64,000 bases of DNA from Stenotrophomonas sp. SAM-B (lineage in GTDB: Bacteria; Pseudomonadota; Gammaproteobacteria; Xanthomonadales; Xanthomonadaceae): positions 1 through 64,000 of the forward strand of contig NZ_JABBXB010000007.1 in the NCBI RefSeq assembly GCF_013387485.1. The letters are read 5' to 3'. The notes beneath the pieces are model-generated. The model saw only the letters and a list, made by a program, of their open reading frames with translations. It had not been told where the DNA came from and searched no databases. A program made the translations under genes and the position numbers. Shown here one piece after another: positions 1-9,675 of the stretch (position 1 is its first letter; each line of letters begins with the position of its first letter).

Positions 1-19
1 CCAGCGGCCGGCACTACCG
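1..19. repeat. Partial REP palindrome at the window edge
   Basis: The first bases are the right half of a GTAGTGCCGGCCGCTGGCCGGC-type palindrome in inverted orientation (CCAGCGGCCGGCACTACC). The same unit recurs in full at 2414-2509, 12589-12613, 55072-55147 and 55502-55593. The left half lies outside the window. Confidence 0.7.
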
Positions 20-81
20 ATTGCGAACGCTGCACCGCCCTTCGGCGGCCGCACCACCGGCGCGGTCGGCGAACCGGCAAC

Positions 82-110
82 AAAAAACCCGCCTGTTGCC
101 AGGCGGGTTT
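82..110 (-). terminator. Rho-independent terminator of ilvE
   Basis: A perfect 10-bp stem (85-94 with 101-110, AAACCCGCCT/AGGCGGGTTT) closes a 6-nt loop. On the minus strand it is followed by a run of U from the A tract at 82-87. It lies 28 bases past the ilvE stop, as expected for its terminator. Confidence 0.85.
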
Positions 111-137
111 CGATGCTTCAGCTCAGACCCCGAGGAC

Positions 138-1235
138 TCAGGCGTCCAGGCGGACCAGCCAGCCATGACGGTCCGGCAGGCGGCCGTACTGGATGTCGGT
201 CAGTTCCTTGCGCAGCGACATGGTCACTTCGCCGGCCGGGGCGTTGATGTCGCCCACCGAGAAGCCCTCGCCCTTGAGCTGGCCGATCGGGGTGACCACC
301 GCAGCAGTGCCGCAGGCGAACGCTTCCACGATCTCGCCGGAGGTCACGCCGTCCTTCCACTCATCGAGGGTGACCTTGCGCTCTTCGACCTTCATGCTGC
401 GGTCGCGCGCCAGCTGCAGGATGCTCTCGCGGGTGATGCCTTCCAGGATGCTGCCCGACAGCGACGGGGTCACCAGGGTGCCGTCCTTGTAGACCAGGAA
501 CACGTTCATGCCACCCAGTTCTTCCAGGTACTTGCCCTCGACCGGATCCAGGAACAGCACCTGCGAGCAGCCCTGCGCCTGCGCCTTCTGCTGTGGCAGC
601 AGCGAGGCGGCGTAGTTGCCACCGCACTTGGCAGCGCCGGTGCCGCCCTTGCCCGCGCGTGCATATTCGGTGGACAGCCAGATCGACACCGGGGCCACAC
701 CCTTGGCGAAGTACGGGCCGGCCGGGCTGGCGATCACGTAGTAGCCGGCCTTGTGTGCGCCGCGCACGCCGAGGAAGGCTTCATCGCCGATCATGAACGG
801 ACGGAAATACAGGCTGGATTCGTCGGCCGACGGCACCCAGCTGGCGTCCACCGCAATCATCTGCTTGAGCGATTCGACGAAGATCTCGACCGGCAGTTCC
901 GGCAGCGCCAGACGCTGCGCCGAACGCTGCAGGCGGCGGCCGTTGGCCTCCGGGCGGAAGGTCCAGATCGAACCGTCGGCGTGGCGGTAGGCCTTGATGC
1001 CTTCGAAGATTTCCTGGCCGTAATGCAGCACCGCGGCGGCCGGATCCAGCTGCAGCGGGCCATACGGGCGCACCACCGCATCGTGCCAGCCGGTGTCCTT
1101 GTCCCAGCGCACTTCCACCATGTGATCGGTGAAGTGCAGACCAAAACCGGGGGCGGCCAGGATGCGCTCACGCTCCTCGCTGCTGCGCGGCTGGGCGGAA
1201 CGGGTGGTGTTGAAGCTCACGGAAGACTGGGACAC
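138..1235 (-). CDS. ilvE: Branched-chain amino acid aminotransferase
   Basis: This PLP-dependent class IV transaminase catalyses the last step of valine, leucine and isoleucine synthesis and the first step of their breakdown. The 365-residue protein is the longer class II (eukaryote-like) form. The Schiff-base lysine is K203 in AAKCGGNYA, and the cofactor-binding EELGGMNVF segment is at about 238-246. I chose the GTG start at 1235 because AGGAA lies 8 nt upstream. sufT ends 57 bases upstream on the same strand, so the two may be co-transcribed. A clear terminator follows at 82-110. Confidence 0.95.
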   Translation of the reverse strand: MSQSSVSFNTTRSAQPRSSEERERILAAPGFGLHFTDHMVEVRWDKDTGWHDAVVRPYGPLQLDPAAAVLHYGQEIFEGIKAYRHADGSIWTFRPEANGRRLQRSAQRLALPELPVEIFVESLKQMIAVDASWVPSADESSLYFRPFMIGDEAFLGVRGAHKAGYYVIASPAGPYFAKGVAPVSIWLSTEYARAGKGGTGAAKCGGNYAASLLPQQKAQAQGCSQVLFLDPVEGKYLEELGGMNVFLVYKDGTLVTPSLSGSILEGITRESILQLARDRSMKVEERKVTLDEWKDGVTSGEIVEAFACGTAAVVTPIGQLKGEGFSVGDINAPAGEVTMSLRKELTDIQYGRLPDRHGWLVRLDA

Positions 1236-1292
1236 CGGATATTTCCTGTTCTGGTTACGGGGAACGCCGTGACGCCGGCTGGCGATGGGCGG

Positions 1293-1844
1293 TTACAGCA
1301 TGCCGGTTTCGAGCCGGGCGGCCTCGGACATCATGTGGCGGCCCCACGGCGGGTCGAACACCAGCTCGACGTCGGCCTCGGCCACCGTCGGGATCATTTC
1401 CAGCTTGCTGCGCACGTCATCGACCAGGATCTCGCCCATGCCGCAGCCGGGCGCGGTCAGGGTCATCTTGATGTCGACCTCGCGCTGGCCGTCGTCCAGG
1501 TGCTTGAGGTCCACTTCATAGACCAGACCCAGATCGACGATGTTGAAGGGGATTTCCGGGTCGAAGCAGGTGCGCAGCTGCTGCCACACCAGTTTTTCGA
1601 CCTCCTCGTCGGAGGCATCGGCGGGCAGTTCCAGCGCCGGGGGCGCTTCCTTGCCGATGGCATCGCCATCCTTGCCGGCGATGCGGAACAGATTGCCTTC
1701 GACAAAGACGGTATAGCTGCCACCCAGGGCCTGGGTGATATAGCCATAGCTGCCAGCCGGCAGCGTGACCGTTTCGCCCTGCGGGACCATGACGGCCTCG
1801 CAGTCGCGTTCGAAGTGGACAGGTTCACTGCTACGGGAATACAT
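1293..1844 (-). CDS. sufT: Putative Fe-S assembly protein SufT (DUF59/MIP18 family)
   Basis: The 183-residue protein has a short N-terminal domain and then a MIP18/DUF59 domain with CFDPEIPFNIVDLGLVY and TAPGCGMG, including the conserved cysteine. SufT proteins help deliver Fe-S clusters to target enzymes. The open frame continues upstream into the divergent membrane-protein gene, so the start is uncertain: MYSRSSEP (1844) fits family alignments from memory, and a second ATG lies at 1889. A TAAAAT at about 1887-1892 on the minus strand could be a -10 box, which favours 1844. No other suf genes are nearby. Confidence 0.85.
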   Translation of the reverse strand: MYSRSSEPVHFERDCEAVMVPQGETVTLPAGSYGYITQALGGSYTVFVEGNLFRIAGKDGDAIGKEAPPALELPADASDEEVEKLVWQQLRTCFDPEIPFNIVDLGLVYEVDLKHLDDGQREVDIKMTLTAPGCGMGEILVDDVRSKLEMIPTVAEADVELVFDPPWGRHMMSEAARLETGML

Positions 1845-1962
1845 GTGGATCGATATGGGGGTCGCGGCCAATTCCCGCAAGGCGACCATTTTAGCCCAGT
1901 GGCCGCCCATGCGCCGGTCACCCCGCAAGCCGGTATCCTGTCCGGACTTACAGGAAGATTGC

Positions 1963-2382
1963 ATGTCGCCCACGTCCGTGCCTGTCCGGAGCCGCCACTG
2001 GCTCTGGCCCCCGCTGTTTCTGCTTGGTGTTGTCACGGCCACGCTGGCCTGGTTGTTCATCGCCCTGCTCACCGGCCGCCAGGCCGGCTGGATGGCGGTT
2101 ATTGCGGCGTTGGAGATCGCGTTCATGCTGCGCCTGGGGACCCTGCGCGCAGGCGCCGCCCGGGTGGTACTGACCCTGCTGGCTACCGCGCTGGTAGCGC
2201 TGGCCGCCAACTGGGGCATCGCCTCGGCCTACCTCGGCGGCTCGATGGGACTCACTCCATGGGAATCAGCGTTGCGCATGGGGCCCTATCTGGCCTGGAC
2301 CCTGAGCGGCCTGGCCAACGGCGCGGTCGAATGGCTGTGGCTGGGTGTGGCGCTGGTCGTGGGCTGGTGGGTGGCGAGGTAA
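1963..2382 (+). CDS. Small integral membrane protein, function unknown
   Basis: The 139-residue protein has about four hydrophobic segments (roughly 14-37, 43-60, 66-86 and 104-138) and ends in VVGWWVAR. AGGAAG sits 6 nt before the ATG and decides the start, which is on the opposite strand from sufT with 118 bases between the two starts. I do not recognise a family and see no catalytic motif. Gene identity as a real CDS rests on the ribosome-binding site, the coherent membrane topology and the absence of a better frame. Confidence 0.75.
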   Translation: MSPTSVPVRSRHWLWPPLFLLGVVTATLAWLFIALLTGRQAGWMAVIAALEIAFMLRLGTLRAGAARVVLTLLATALVALAANWGIASAYLGGSMGLTPWESALRMGPYLAWTLSGLANGAVEWLWLGVALVVGWWVAR

Positions 2383-2413
2383 CGCCCCCTGCACCCCGCC
2401 GCCGCATGCCATC

Positions 2414-2509
2414 GGTAGTGCCGGCCGCTGGCCGGCTCCTCATGACGTCGGAACGGCAACGCGCTGGCATTCACGCATGGCATTGAGCCGGCCAGCGGCC
2501 GGCACTACC
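2414..2509. repeat. Inverted pair of REP palindromes
   Basis: A REP unit at 2414-2438 (GGTAGTGCCGGCCGCTGGCC...) is mirrored by an inverted copy at 2485-2509, with about 46 bases between them. Each unit is itself a hairpin, and the pair can form one large cruciform, the usual arrangement of paired Stenotrophomonas REPs. It lies between the convergent small membrane gene and pntB. Confidence 0.8.
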
Positions 2510-2544
2510 GCAGGTCCGGTTTCGCCGTAGGTCCGGTGCCCCCT

Positions 2545-2570
2545 GTAGGTCACGACCGTTGGTCGTGACC
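2545..2570. repeat. Palindromic repeat of the GTAGGTCACGACC type
   Basis: The palindrome GGTCACGACC-GTT-GGTCGTGACC is preceded by GTA. A related unit is at 15742-15766, and the GTGCCGACC variant recurs at 15791, 24310 and 44817. It sits 15 bases past the end of pntB on the minus strand and may also act as a 3' hairpin. Confidence 0.7.
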
Positions 2571-2584
2571 CTTGCATCCGCGCC

Positions 2585-4035
<1,451 letters not shown>

Positions 4036-4039
<4 letters not shown>

Positions 4040-4344
4040 GGCGTCTTCTCCCCGGCGTCGCGCTTGGCGCTGGGCTTGAACATGTCGAGCATGCGTTCGG
4101 TCACCACGTAACCGCCGGCCGCGTTGCCCGCGCCGAGCACCACCGCGATGAAGCCGATGATCTTCTCCAGCGGGGTCTGCGCGTGCCCCAACACCACCAT
4201 CGCGCCGATCAGCACGATGCCGTGGATGAAGTTGGACCCGGACATCAAAGGGGTATGCAGGATCACCGGCACCCGTGAAATGATCACGTGGCCGGCAATG
4301 GCGGCCAGCATGAAGATGTACAACGCCACGAACCCGTCGCTCAT
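4036..4344 (-). CDS. pntAB: NAD(P) transhydrogenase subunit alpha, membrane part (PntA2)
   Basis: The 102-residue protein corresponds to the C-terminal membrane domain of E. coli PntA and has three to four helices, including FVALYIFMLAAIAGHVIISR. In this organism alpha is encoded by two genes: the NAD-binding part (pntAA) is at 5855-6937. I chose ATG 4344 because GGGAGAG lies 8 nt upstream; the upstream GTG at 4353 would overlap that site. Its stop overlaps the pntB start by 4 bases. The gene is separated from pntAA by an opposite-strand cassette. Confidence 0.92.
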
Positions 4345-4474
4345 TGCAGTCACTCTCCCAAGCGGTCATCCCGTCCCCTGCATCATAACCATGCGCTGAA
4401 CCAATCGGGCGGGCCGGTCAACCGCAGCCGTCCTGGCGCGTTCTCACGGTATCCCCCTGCCGGAACGCTACCCT

Positions 4475-5050
4475 GTGCTGGTGAGCTCTCCCCTACCGTC
4501 GACGGATGCCGACCTGCCTGCCACGCCCGAGGTGGCGCTGCCGGTGTCGCTGGATGCGTTCCTGGCCGGGATCGGCCCGCGCGCGTTCCGCTTCGCCGAG
4601 GCCGGCCTGCGCCAGCGCGACGACGCGCTGGATGCGGTGCAGGACAGCATGTTGAAGATGCTCGGCTACCGCGACAAACCCGCCGCCGAGTGGGCGCCAC
4701 TGTTCTGGAGCATCCTGCGCCGCCGCGTGGTCGACCTGCAGCGCCGCCGCGGATTCCGCCTGAAATTCTGGCGCAGCAGCGACGAGGCCGGCGGCGAACA
4801 TGACATCGACTGGGCCGACAGCGCGCCCGGCCCGGCCCAGGCCCACGAGCAGCGCGACCAGTACGCGCAGCTGGTGCAGGCGCTGCGGGAGCTGCCCGCC
4901 CGCCAGCGCGAGGCCTTCACCCTGCGCGTGCTGCAGGACCTGGACGGCGCCACCACGGCCAAGGCCATGGGCTGTAGCGAAGGCGCGGTCAAAACCCATC
5001 TTTCGCGCGCCCGCCACGCGCTGCAGCAGTCTCTGGAGATCGCCCTGTGA
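4475..5050 (+). CDS. Sigma-70 family (ECF-like) RNA polymerase sigma factor
   Basis: The 191-residue protein has region 2 at about 45-90 (DALDAVQDSMLKMLGYRDKP) and a C-terminal region 4 helix-turn-helix at about 150-185 (GATTAKAMGCSEGAVKTHLSRARHAL). No sigma region 3 is present. The next gene starts at the stop with a GTGA overlap, and a third gene follows, a trio (sigma, DUF3619-like, DUF3106) that I know from other proteobacteria. The start is a GTG with only a weak ribosome-binding site; GTG 4481 is possible. The target regulon is unknown. Confidence 0.88.
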   Translation: MLVSSPLPSTDADLPATPEVALPVSLDAFLAGIGPRAFRFAEAGLRQRDDALDAVQDSMLKMLGYRDKPAAEWAPLFWSILRRRVVDLQRRRGFRLKFWRSSDEAGGEHDIDWADSAPGPAQAHEQRDQYAQLVQALRELPARQREAFTLRVLQDLDGATTAKAMGCSEGAVKTHLSRARHALQQSLEIAL

Positions 5051-5382
5051 ACCGCCCCCTGCCCCCTTCGATGCATGACGATGCCGCCCTGCGGCAGCTG
5101 CATGCGCAGGCGCTGGATACCCTCTCGCCGGTTACGCTGGCGCGGCTGCGCAGCGCGCGTCATGCCGCCTCGCCGGCCAGGCGGCACGCCCCGTCCTGGT
5201 GGATGGCCACGGCCTGTTCGGCAGTGGTCGCGCTCGCGTTGGGCTACAGTTTCCTCCTCGGCGAATCGACCGCCCCGCCGGCAACGGTCGTGGCGAGCGC
5301 GGCCGATGACGGCAGCGATGTCCTCGACGAGAATCCCGATCTGTATTTGTGGCTGGGCGGCACCGACCTGGCAATGGAGTGA
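5047..5382 (+). CDS. Single-pass membrane protein, DUF3619-like putative anti-sigma partner
   Basis: The 111-residue protein has a polar N-terminus (about 1-45), one membrane segment at about 51-71 (WWMATACSAVVALALGYSFLL) and an acidic C-terminus. The layout of a short cytoplasmic domain, one helix and a periplasmic tail, placed directly after a sigma factor with a GTGA overlap, fits an anti-sigma or membrane regulator. No zinc-binding anti-sigma motif is visible, so that role is inference only. Confidence 0.75.
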   Translation: MNRPLPPSMHDDAALRQLHAQALDTLSPVTLARLRSARHAASPARRHAPSWWMATACSAVVALALGYSFLLGESTAPPATVVASAADDGSDVLDENPDLYLWLGGTDLAME

Positions 5383-5384
5383 TG

Positions 5385-5804
5385 ATGAAACCGCGACTGT
5401 CCCTGGGGCTGGTGTTGCTGACGCTGAGTGCGGCCGCGTGGGCCCAGACCGCCCCGCTGCCGGACTGGGACAAACTCAGCCCGCAGCAGCGCGAGGCGTT
5501 GATCGCGCCCGTGCGCGACCGCTGGAACGACGCCCTGGCGCCGCAGCGCGAGCGCATGCTGCAGCATGGCGAGCGCTGGCTGACCATGACCCCGGAACAG
5601 CGCGCGCAGGCGCACCGGGGCCGGCACCGTTTCGAGAACATGACGCCGGAACAGCGCGAGCAGGCACGTGCGCTGTTCGGCCAGATGCGCAGCATGACCC
5701 CGGAACAGCGCCAGGACCTGCGCGACCGCTGGGCACGGATGACCCCGGACGAACGCAAAGCCTGGCTCAAGGCGAACCCCGCCCCGCCGCCGCCGAAGCG
5801 CTGA
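5385..5804 (+). CDS. DUF3106 periplasmic protein
   Basis: The 139-residue precursor has a signal peptide ending at AWAQ (about residue 21) and then a charged helical domain carrying repeated MTPEQR units (about 68, 86, 101 and 115), the mark of DUF3106. The function of the family is unknown; the repeats recall periplasmic heavy-metal and stress sensors. ATG 5385 has GGAG 5 nt upstream; ATG 5382 would overlap the upstream stop. A strong terminator follows at 5811-5855, ending the three-gene unit. Confidence 0.8.
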   Translation: MKPRLSLGLVLLTLSAAAWAQTAPLPDWDKLSPQQREALIAPVRDRWNDALAPQRERMLQHGERWLTMTPEQRAQAHRGRHRFENMTPEQREQARALFGQMRSMTPEQRQDLRDRWARMTPDERKAWLKANPAPPPPKR

Positions 5805-5810
5805 GCAATT

Positions 5811-5855
5811 AACGGGGACGGAGGGGATTATTAACTACCTCCGTCCCCGTTTTTT
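5811..5855 (+). terminator. Terminator of the sigma-factor cassette, overlapping the pntAA stop
   Basis: A 14-bp perfect stem (5811-5824 with 5838-5851, AACGGGGACGGAGG/CCTCCGTCCCCGTT) is followed by a T run at 5850-5855. The last T of that run is the third base of the minus-strand pntAA stop codon (5855-5857), so the hairpin also lies immediately 3' of pntAA. Confidence 0.85.
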
Positions 5856-6937
5856 CAGGCGGCGACCCAGCGGGTTTTCGCGAGCAGTTCGTCGTCCCAG
5901 TCGAAGGTGACGGCCCCCTCTTTCAGGAACAGGGCGACGAAGTTGTAGAGGTTGCGGGCATACATCTCGCTGGCATGCACCGCGCCCTGGCTGGCCAGGT
6001 TGAGCGGGCCATCGATGAGCACGCCGTCCAGGTCCACCACCTCACCCGGTTGCGTGGCCTCGCAATTGCCGCCGGTTTCCGCGGCGAGATCGACGATCAC
6101 GCTGCCCGGCTTCATGCCACGCGCCATCGCGGTGCTGACGATCTTCGGCGCCGGCCGCCCCGGCACGGCGGCGGTACAGATGACCACATCCACCGTACGC
6201 AGATGCTCGCCAAGGCGACGCTGCTGCTCGGCGCGTTCCTCATCGGTCAACGGCCGTGCATAGCCACCTTCGCCGACCGCGCTGACACCCAGGTCGAGGA
6301 ACTTGCCGCCCAGCGATTCGATCTGCTCGCGGGTTTCCGGGCGCACATCGAAGCCTTCCACCTGCGCGCCCAAGCGACGCGCCGTGGCGATCGCCTGCAG
6401 GCCCGCCACGCCGGCGCCGACCACCAGCACCTTGGAGGGACGGATCGTGCCGGCGGCGGTGGTGAGCATCGGGAAGAAGCGCGGTGCGCGCTGGGCGGCG
6501 ATCAACGTGGCTTTGTAACCGGCCATGCCGGCCTGCGAACTGAGCACGTCCATCGATTGCGCCCGCGTGGTGCGCGGCAAGCGCTCCAGCGGAAACGCCT
6601 GCAGGCCGCGCGACTGGATCAGGCCCGCCCGCTCGGCGTCGGCCTGCGGGTGCAGCATGCCGATCAGGCTGGCGCCGGATTTCAACCGCGCAAGGCGGTC
6701 GTTGGACGGTGGCTGCACGCACAGCACGATGTCGGCCTGGCCCAGGCGGGTGTCATCGGCGGGCTGCGCACCCACGTCCTGATACAACGCATCGGGGAAG
6801 CCGGCAGCCAACCCGGCGTTTGGCTCGAACGACACGCCCGCGCCGAGCGCGATCAGCTTGCGCGCCGTTTCCGGCGTCATCGCCACGCGCCGTTCCCCCG
6901 GCGCATGTTCCTTTACCACCAACACCTCGACAGCCAT
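5855..6937 (-). CDS. pntAA: NAD(P) transhydrogenase subunit alpha, NAD-binding part (PntA1)
   Basis: The 360-residue soluble NAD(H)-binding half of transhydrogenase alpha belongs to the alanine dehydrogenase/PNT family. It has the RRVAMTPETARKL segment near the N-terminus, RAQSMDVLSSQAGMAGYKA at about 126-144 and the Rossmann motif VLVVGAGVAGLQAIATARRLG at about 170-190. It works with pntAB and pntB, whose genes lie on the same strand 1.5 kb downstream beyond an opposite-strand sigma-factor cassette. How all three subunits are balanced is therefore unclear; a separate promoter for pntAB is expected. Confidence 0.95.
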   Translation of the reverse strand: MAVEVLVVKEHAPGERRVAMTPETARKLIALGAGVSFEPNAGLAAGFPDALYQDVGAQPADDTRLGQADIVLCVQPPSNDRLARLKSGASLIGMLHPQADAERAGLIQSRGLQAFPLERLPRTTRAQSMDVLSSQAGMAGYKATLIAAQRAPRFFPMLTTAAGTIRPSKVLVVGAGVAGLQAIATARRLGAQVEGFDVRPETREQIESLGGKFLDLGVSAVGEGGYARPLTDEERAEQQRRLGEHLRTVDVVICTAAVPGRPAPKIVSTAMARGMKPGSVIVDLAAETGGNCEATQPGEVVDLDGVLIDGPLNLASQGAVHASEMYARNLYNFVALFLKEGAVTFDWDDELLAKTRWVAA

Positions 6938-7008
6938 GCCTGTCCCCGACGATCAGCGGATTGTGGGCTGATCGTAACCTGATCGCCGGGCCAGCGTGGC
7001 CCGGCGGC

Positions 7009-9345
7009 TCAATGCACGGTGGCGTTCCTGGTATCCAGCCGATCGATCACGCCCTGCATGGCGCTGTCGAACGCGCCATCGTCGATATGCGCCCGCAGGC
7101 GACCCAGACGCACCATCACCGCCAGTTCTTCCGGCGAAGCCACGCAGAAGCGCACCCCGCGCCGGTTGACGAACAGCAGGCGCTGGGAAATCGGGCTCAC
7201 CCAGGACAGCTTGCCGGCCTGGACCTTGCCGTCCTTGTCGACGAAATCCAGCCAGGTGCCGATCTCCAGGCCGCGGAAGCGGTCGGCATCGGCATTGTCG
7301 AAATCGCTGACATCGACCTTGCTGCCCAGCTCCACCGCCGCCGATTCCTGCGTCGGCGGCGACGGCAGCGCCACCTGCGGCAGTTCGGGCAGCGCGCGTT
7401 CCAGCTCGGGGCGCGATTCGGCGATGCCCTGCAGGGTGTCGTGCAGCGCATCGATCGCACTGTTCGCCGCATCGGCATGCACGCCGACGCTGGCAAACAC
7501 CTTGCGCAGCGCCGGATGCCAGGCCTGCAGCCAGGGCTTGCCGACGATATGGCGGCGCGCCTCGGCCACTTCCTCCAGCATGCCATCGGCCAGGCTCAGT
7601 GCCTCGCCGACCGACGCCCCGTCTTCGCCTTCGCGCAGCACGGTCAGGGTCAGATGGTGCTGCCAGGGCTGGCGCAGGAACTCGCCGATCGCCTGCGGCA
7701 AGGTGGTATCGCCGATCCGGCGGTCCAGTTCGGCACTGGCGCGCTGGCGGGCCATTTCGAGCTTTTCCTGGCCGCGCTGGGTTTCGGCGGCACGCCGCTC
7801 GGCGATCTCGATCCGGCGCCGGTGCTGGGTCAGGAAATCGCGGAATTCTTCTTCCAGGGTCAGGAAGATCGCCAGGTTCTCGTTGAACTCGGCGACCAGG
7901 CGCTCGATGATTTCCTCGACCTTGCCCATCAGCACGCGCTCGGCCTGGCTCTCGCCGGTGTTGCCTTCGCAGGCCTCGGCCAGCGAGTTGAGCAGCTTGC
8001 GCGCCGGGTGGGTCTTCTGCACGAACATGCGGCGATCGAGCATGGCGACCTTGACGAAGGGCACCACCAGCCGGCCGATCAGCTCGCGCGAGCGGCCCTC
8101 CAGGTCGCGCTCGTCGAGCATCACGTCGAACAGCATGCCGACCAGGTCGATCGCATCCTCGTCCTGCGGGTCCAGCCGCGCCTGCGCGGGATCGACGCCG
8201 AGCCGGGTCGCGCCGGACAGTACTTCACTCTTCAGGCGTTGCGCCAGCGATTCGCCGTCCTCGCCGATCGCCGCACGCAGGGTCGCGCTCGGCGTGGCCT
8301 GCAGCAGCGAGAGCACCGACATCATCTCGCGCTGGCTCAACGGACGCTGCTGGCCCACCGCGACGCTGGCCGCCGACGTGGCGTCCTCGCGTACGTGGCG
8401 GGTCTGCTGCAGGAGTTCATGCAGAGCATCGAGCAGCATGCCCTGGTTGCCGCCAAGGCTCTCACCGCCCTCGCCATACCCGTCCTGCGCGGCCTGCGCG
8501 GCCTGCGCGCCACCGCTACCCTGGAGGCGGCCACGGCTCTCGGCCCAGCGGTCGGCGAAACGACGGGCCCAGGCGGGTGCCTGCCCCTCGTCGCCCGCCG
8601 CGCCCAGCCCGGCCTCGGTCTCGAACCCATCGAAGGCGTCGCGGTCATCGCGCTGTGGCGGCGACGGTGCGCGCGGCGCAGGCCGGCGCGCGGCCATCTG
8701 CGGCATCACGCCAGCCGCGGCCAGTTGTTCGTCCAGATACTCGTACCGCTTGCCGATCGGCTGCTGCAGGTCGCGCTCGCACAGTTTGATCAGCACCAGC
8801 CGCACTTCCGGGGCCAGTTCACAGTCGGCGAAGGCCTCATGGATGGCCACGCCGAGGTGCTCGGGGCTGATCGGATTGGTATCGGCCTGCAGTTCCAGGC
8901 CGCCGGCGATCACGCCCAGGCGGCGGTCCAGCCGCGACAGCACCGGCTTGAAGTCGCGCAGCAGAACGGTGGCGAAGTTGCGCACCGCCAGCCGGGATTC
9001 CAGCACGTGTTCGGGCACCAGGCTCAGCCCGTCCTCGATCTGGCCGGCCAGGGTGGCCTCGGCCGACAGCGGCTCGCCCCGCTCCAGCGCGTCCCAGGCC
9101 TGGGCCAGGTGGGCGCGGAAGCCGGACACGATGTCCTCCCGGCGGCGGCGCAGCTCGCGCATGCCGTCCAGGAACAGCAACTGCGACGCGCCGGCGGTAC
9201 CGGCACGGTCGAACAGCACATCATCGAAGCGCGCCAGCACCGTCGAGAACGACTCGACCAGCCCCGGCAGCACGGCCTCGCGGGCCATCTTCAACAACGC
9301 CGGGTCACGGCCCGGGTGCCCCCCTACATTGGGCGTGGCAATCAT
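7009..9345 (-). CDS. DUF1631 family protein
   Basis: The 778-residue cytoplasmic protein is largely helical and matches the DUF1631 family, often mislabelled thymidine phosphorylase in databases. A low-complexity Ala/Gly/Arg stretch lies at about 220-300, a coiled-coil-like region at about 500-560, and the C-terminus (GTWLDFVDKDGKVQAGKLSW ... LLFVNRRG) looks like a PilZ-type beta domain, suggesting a link to cyclic-di-GMP signalling. That link is inference. ATG 9345 has GGGGAG 9 nt upstream; the frame is open 69 bases further upstream. Confidence 0.82.
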   Translation of the reverse strand: MIATPNVGGHPGRDPALLKMAREAVLPGLVESFSTVLARFDDVLFDRAGTAGASQLLFLDGMRELRRRREDIVSGFRAHLAQAWDALERGEPLSAEATLAGQIEDGLSLVPEHVLESRLAVRNFATVLLRDFKPVLSRLDRRLGVIAGGLELQADTNPISPEHLGVAIHEAFADCELAPEVRLVLIKLCERDLQQPIGKRYEYLDEQLAAAGVMPQMAARRPAPRAPSPPQRDDRDAFDGFETEAGLGAAGDEGQAPAWARRFADRWAESRGRLQGSGGAQAAQAAQDGYGEGGESLGGNQGMLLDALHELLQQTRHVREDATSAASVAVGQQRPLSQREMMSVLSLLQATPSATLRAAIGEDGESLAQRLKSEVLSGATRLGVDPAQARLDPQDEDAIDLVGMLFDVMLDERDLEGRSRELIGRLVVPFVKVAMLDRRMFVQKTHPARKLLNSLAEACEGNTGESQAERVLMGKVEEIIERLVAEFNENLAIFLTLEEEFRDFLTQHRRRIEIAERRAAETQRGQEKLEMARQRASAELDRRIGDTTLPQAIGEFLRQPWQHHLTLTVLREGEDGASVGEALSLADGMLEEVAEARRHIVGKPWLQAWHPALRKVFASVGVHADAANSAIDALHDTLQGIAESRPELERALPELPQVALPSPPTQESAAVELGSKVDVSDFDNADADRFRGLEIGTWLDFVDKDGKVQAGKLSWVSPISQRLLFVNRRGVRFCVASPEELAVMVRLGRLRAHIDDGAFDSAMQGVIDRLDTRNATVH

Positions 9346-9675
9346 GCGAAAAGGCTCCCCACCCTCGCAGGCACTGAGTACAGCATGGAAACAACGATCG
9401 CCGGCGCACCCCATGCGCCCACGTTCGGATGGTAGGCCGGCCGACCGGTCAGAGACAGTGAAACAGTCGACACTTTAAACCTCGTTACCGGTGGCCCGGC
9501 AGGCTTTGTATCGTAAGCGCAGCAGGCCCCGGAAGCGAGTACAGCCACGTGAAGGAAGTCCGCTGATTAGGTGATGTTCATCACGCTTTGTCGCAAATTG
9601 CACCGAGATACCCAGGACCGTGTCACAAACGGTCGCGACTATAATCGGGGCACCGTGAAGCCAGATCGAGAGACC
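9346..9675. promoter_or_regulatory. Divergent intergenic region with a candidate promoter and palindrome
   Basis: These 330 bases separate the DUF1631 gene from the nitroreductase gene. A perfect TATAAT lies at 9640-9645, 31 bases before the nitroreductase ATG. Directly upstream is an inverted repeat ACCGT-N7-ACGGT (9617-9633) where a -35 box would be expected; no good -35 hexamer is visible. The repeat is a candidate operator. I see no gene in the rest. Confidence 0.45.

Noticed and set aside
21-2486. 821-residue plus-strand ORF over ilvE and sufT
   Set aside because: It runs antisense through two clear genes, is Arg/His/Gly-rich low-complexity translation typical of high-GC shadows, and resembles no family.
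5811-5855. Hairpin as a REP or mobile element
   Set aside because: A single stem with a T run directly after the cassette is best explained as a terminator, although the GGGGACGGAGG motif may recur elsewhere in the genome.
6709-9435. Very long plus-strand ORFs opposite the DUF1631 gene (also 50527-53031 opposite ybbP)
   Set aside because: High-GC coding strands leave the antisense frames open; the composition is that of shadow translations and no start signals are present.
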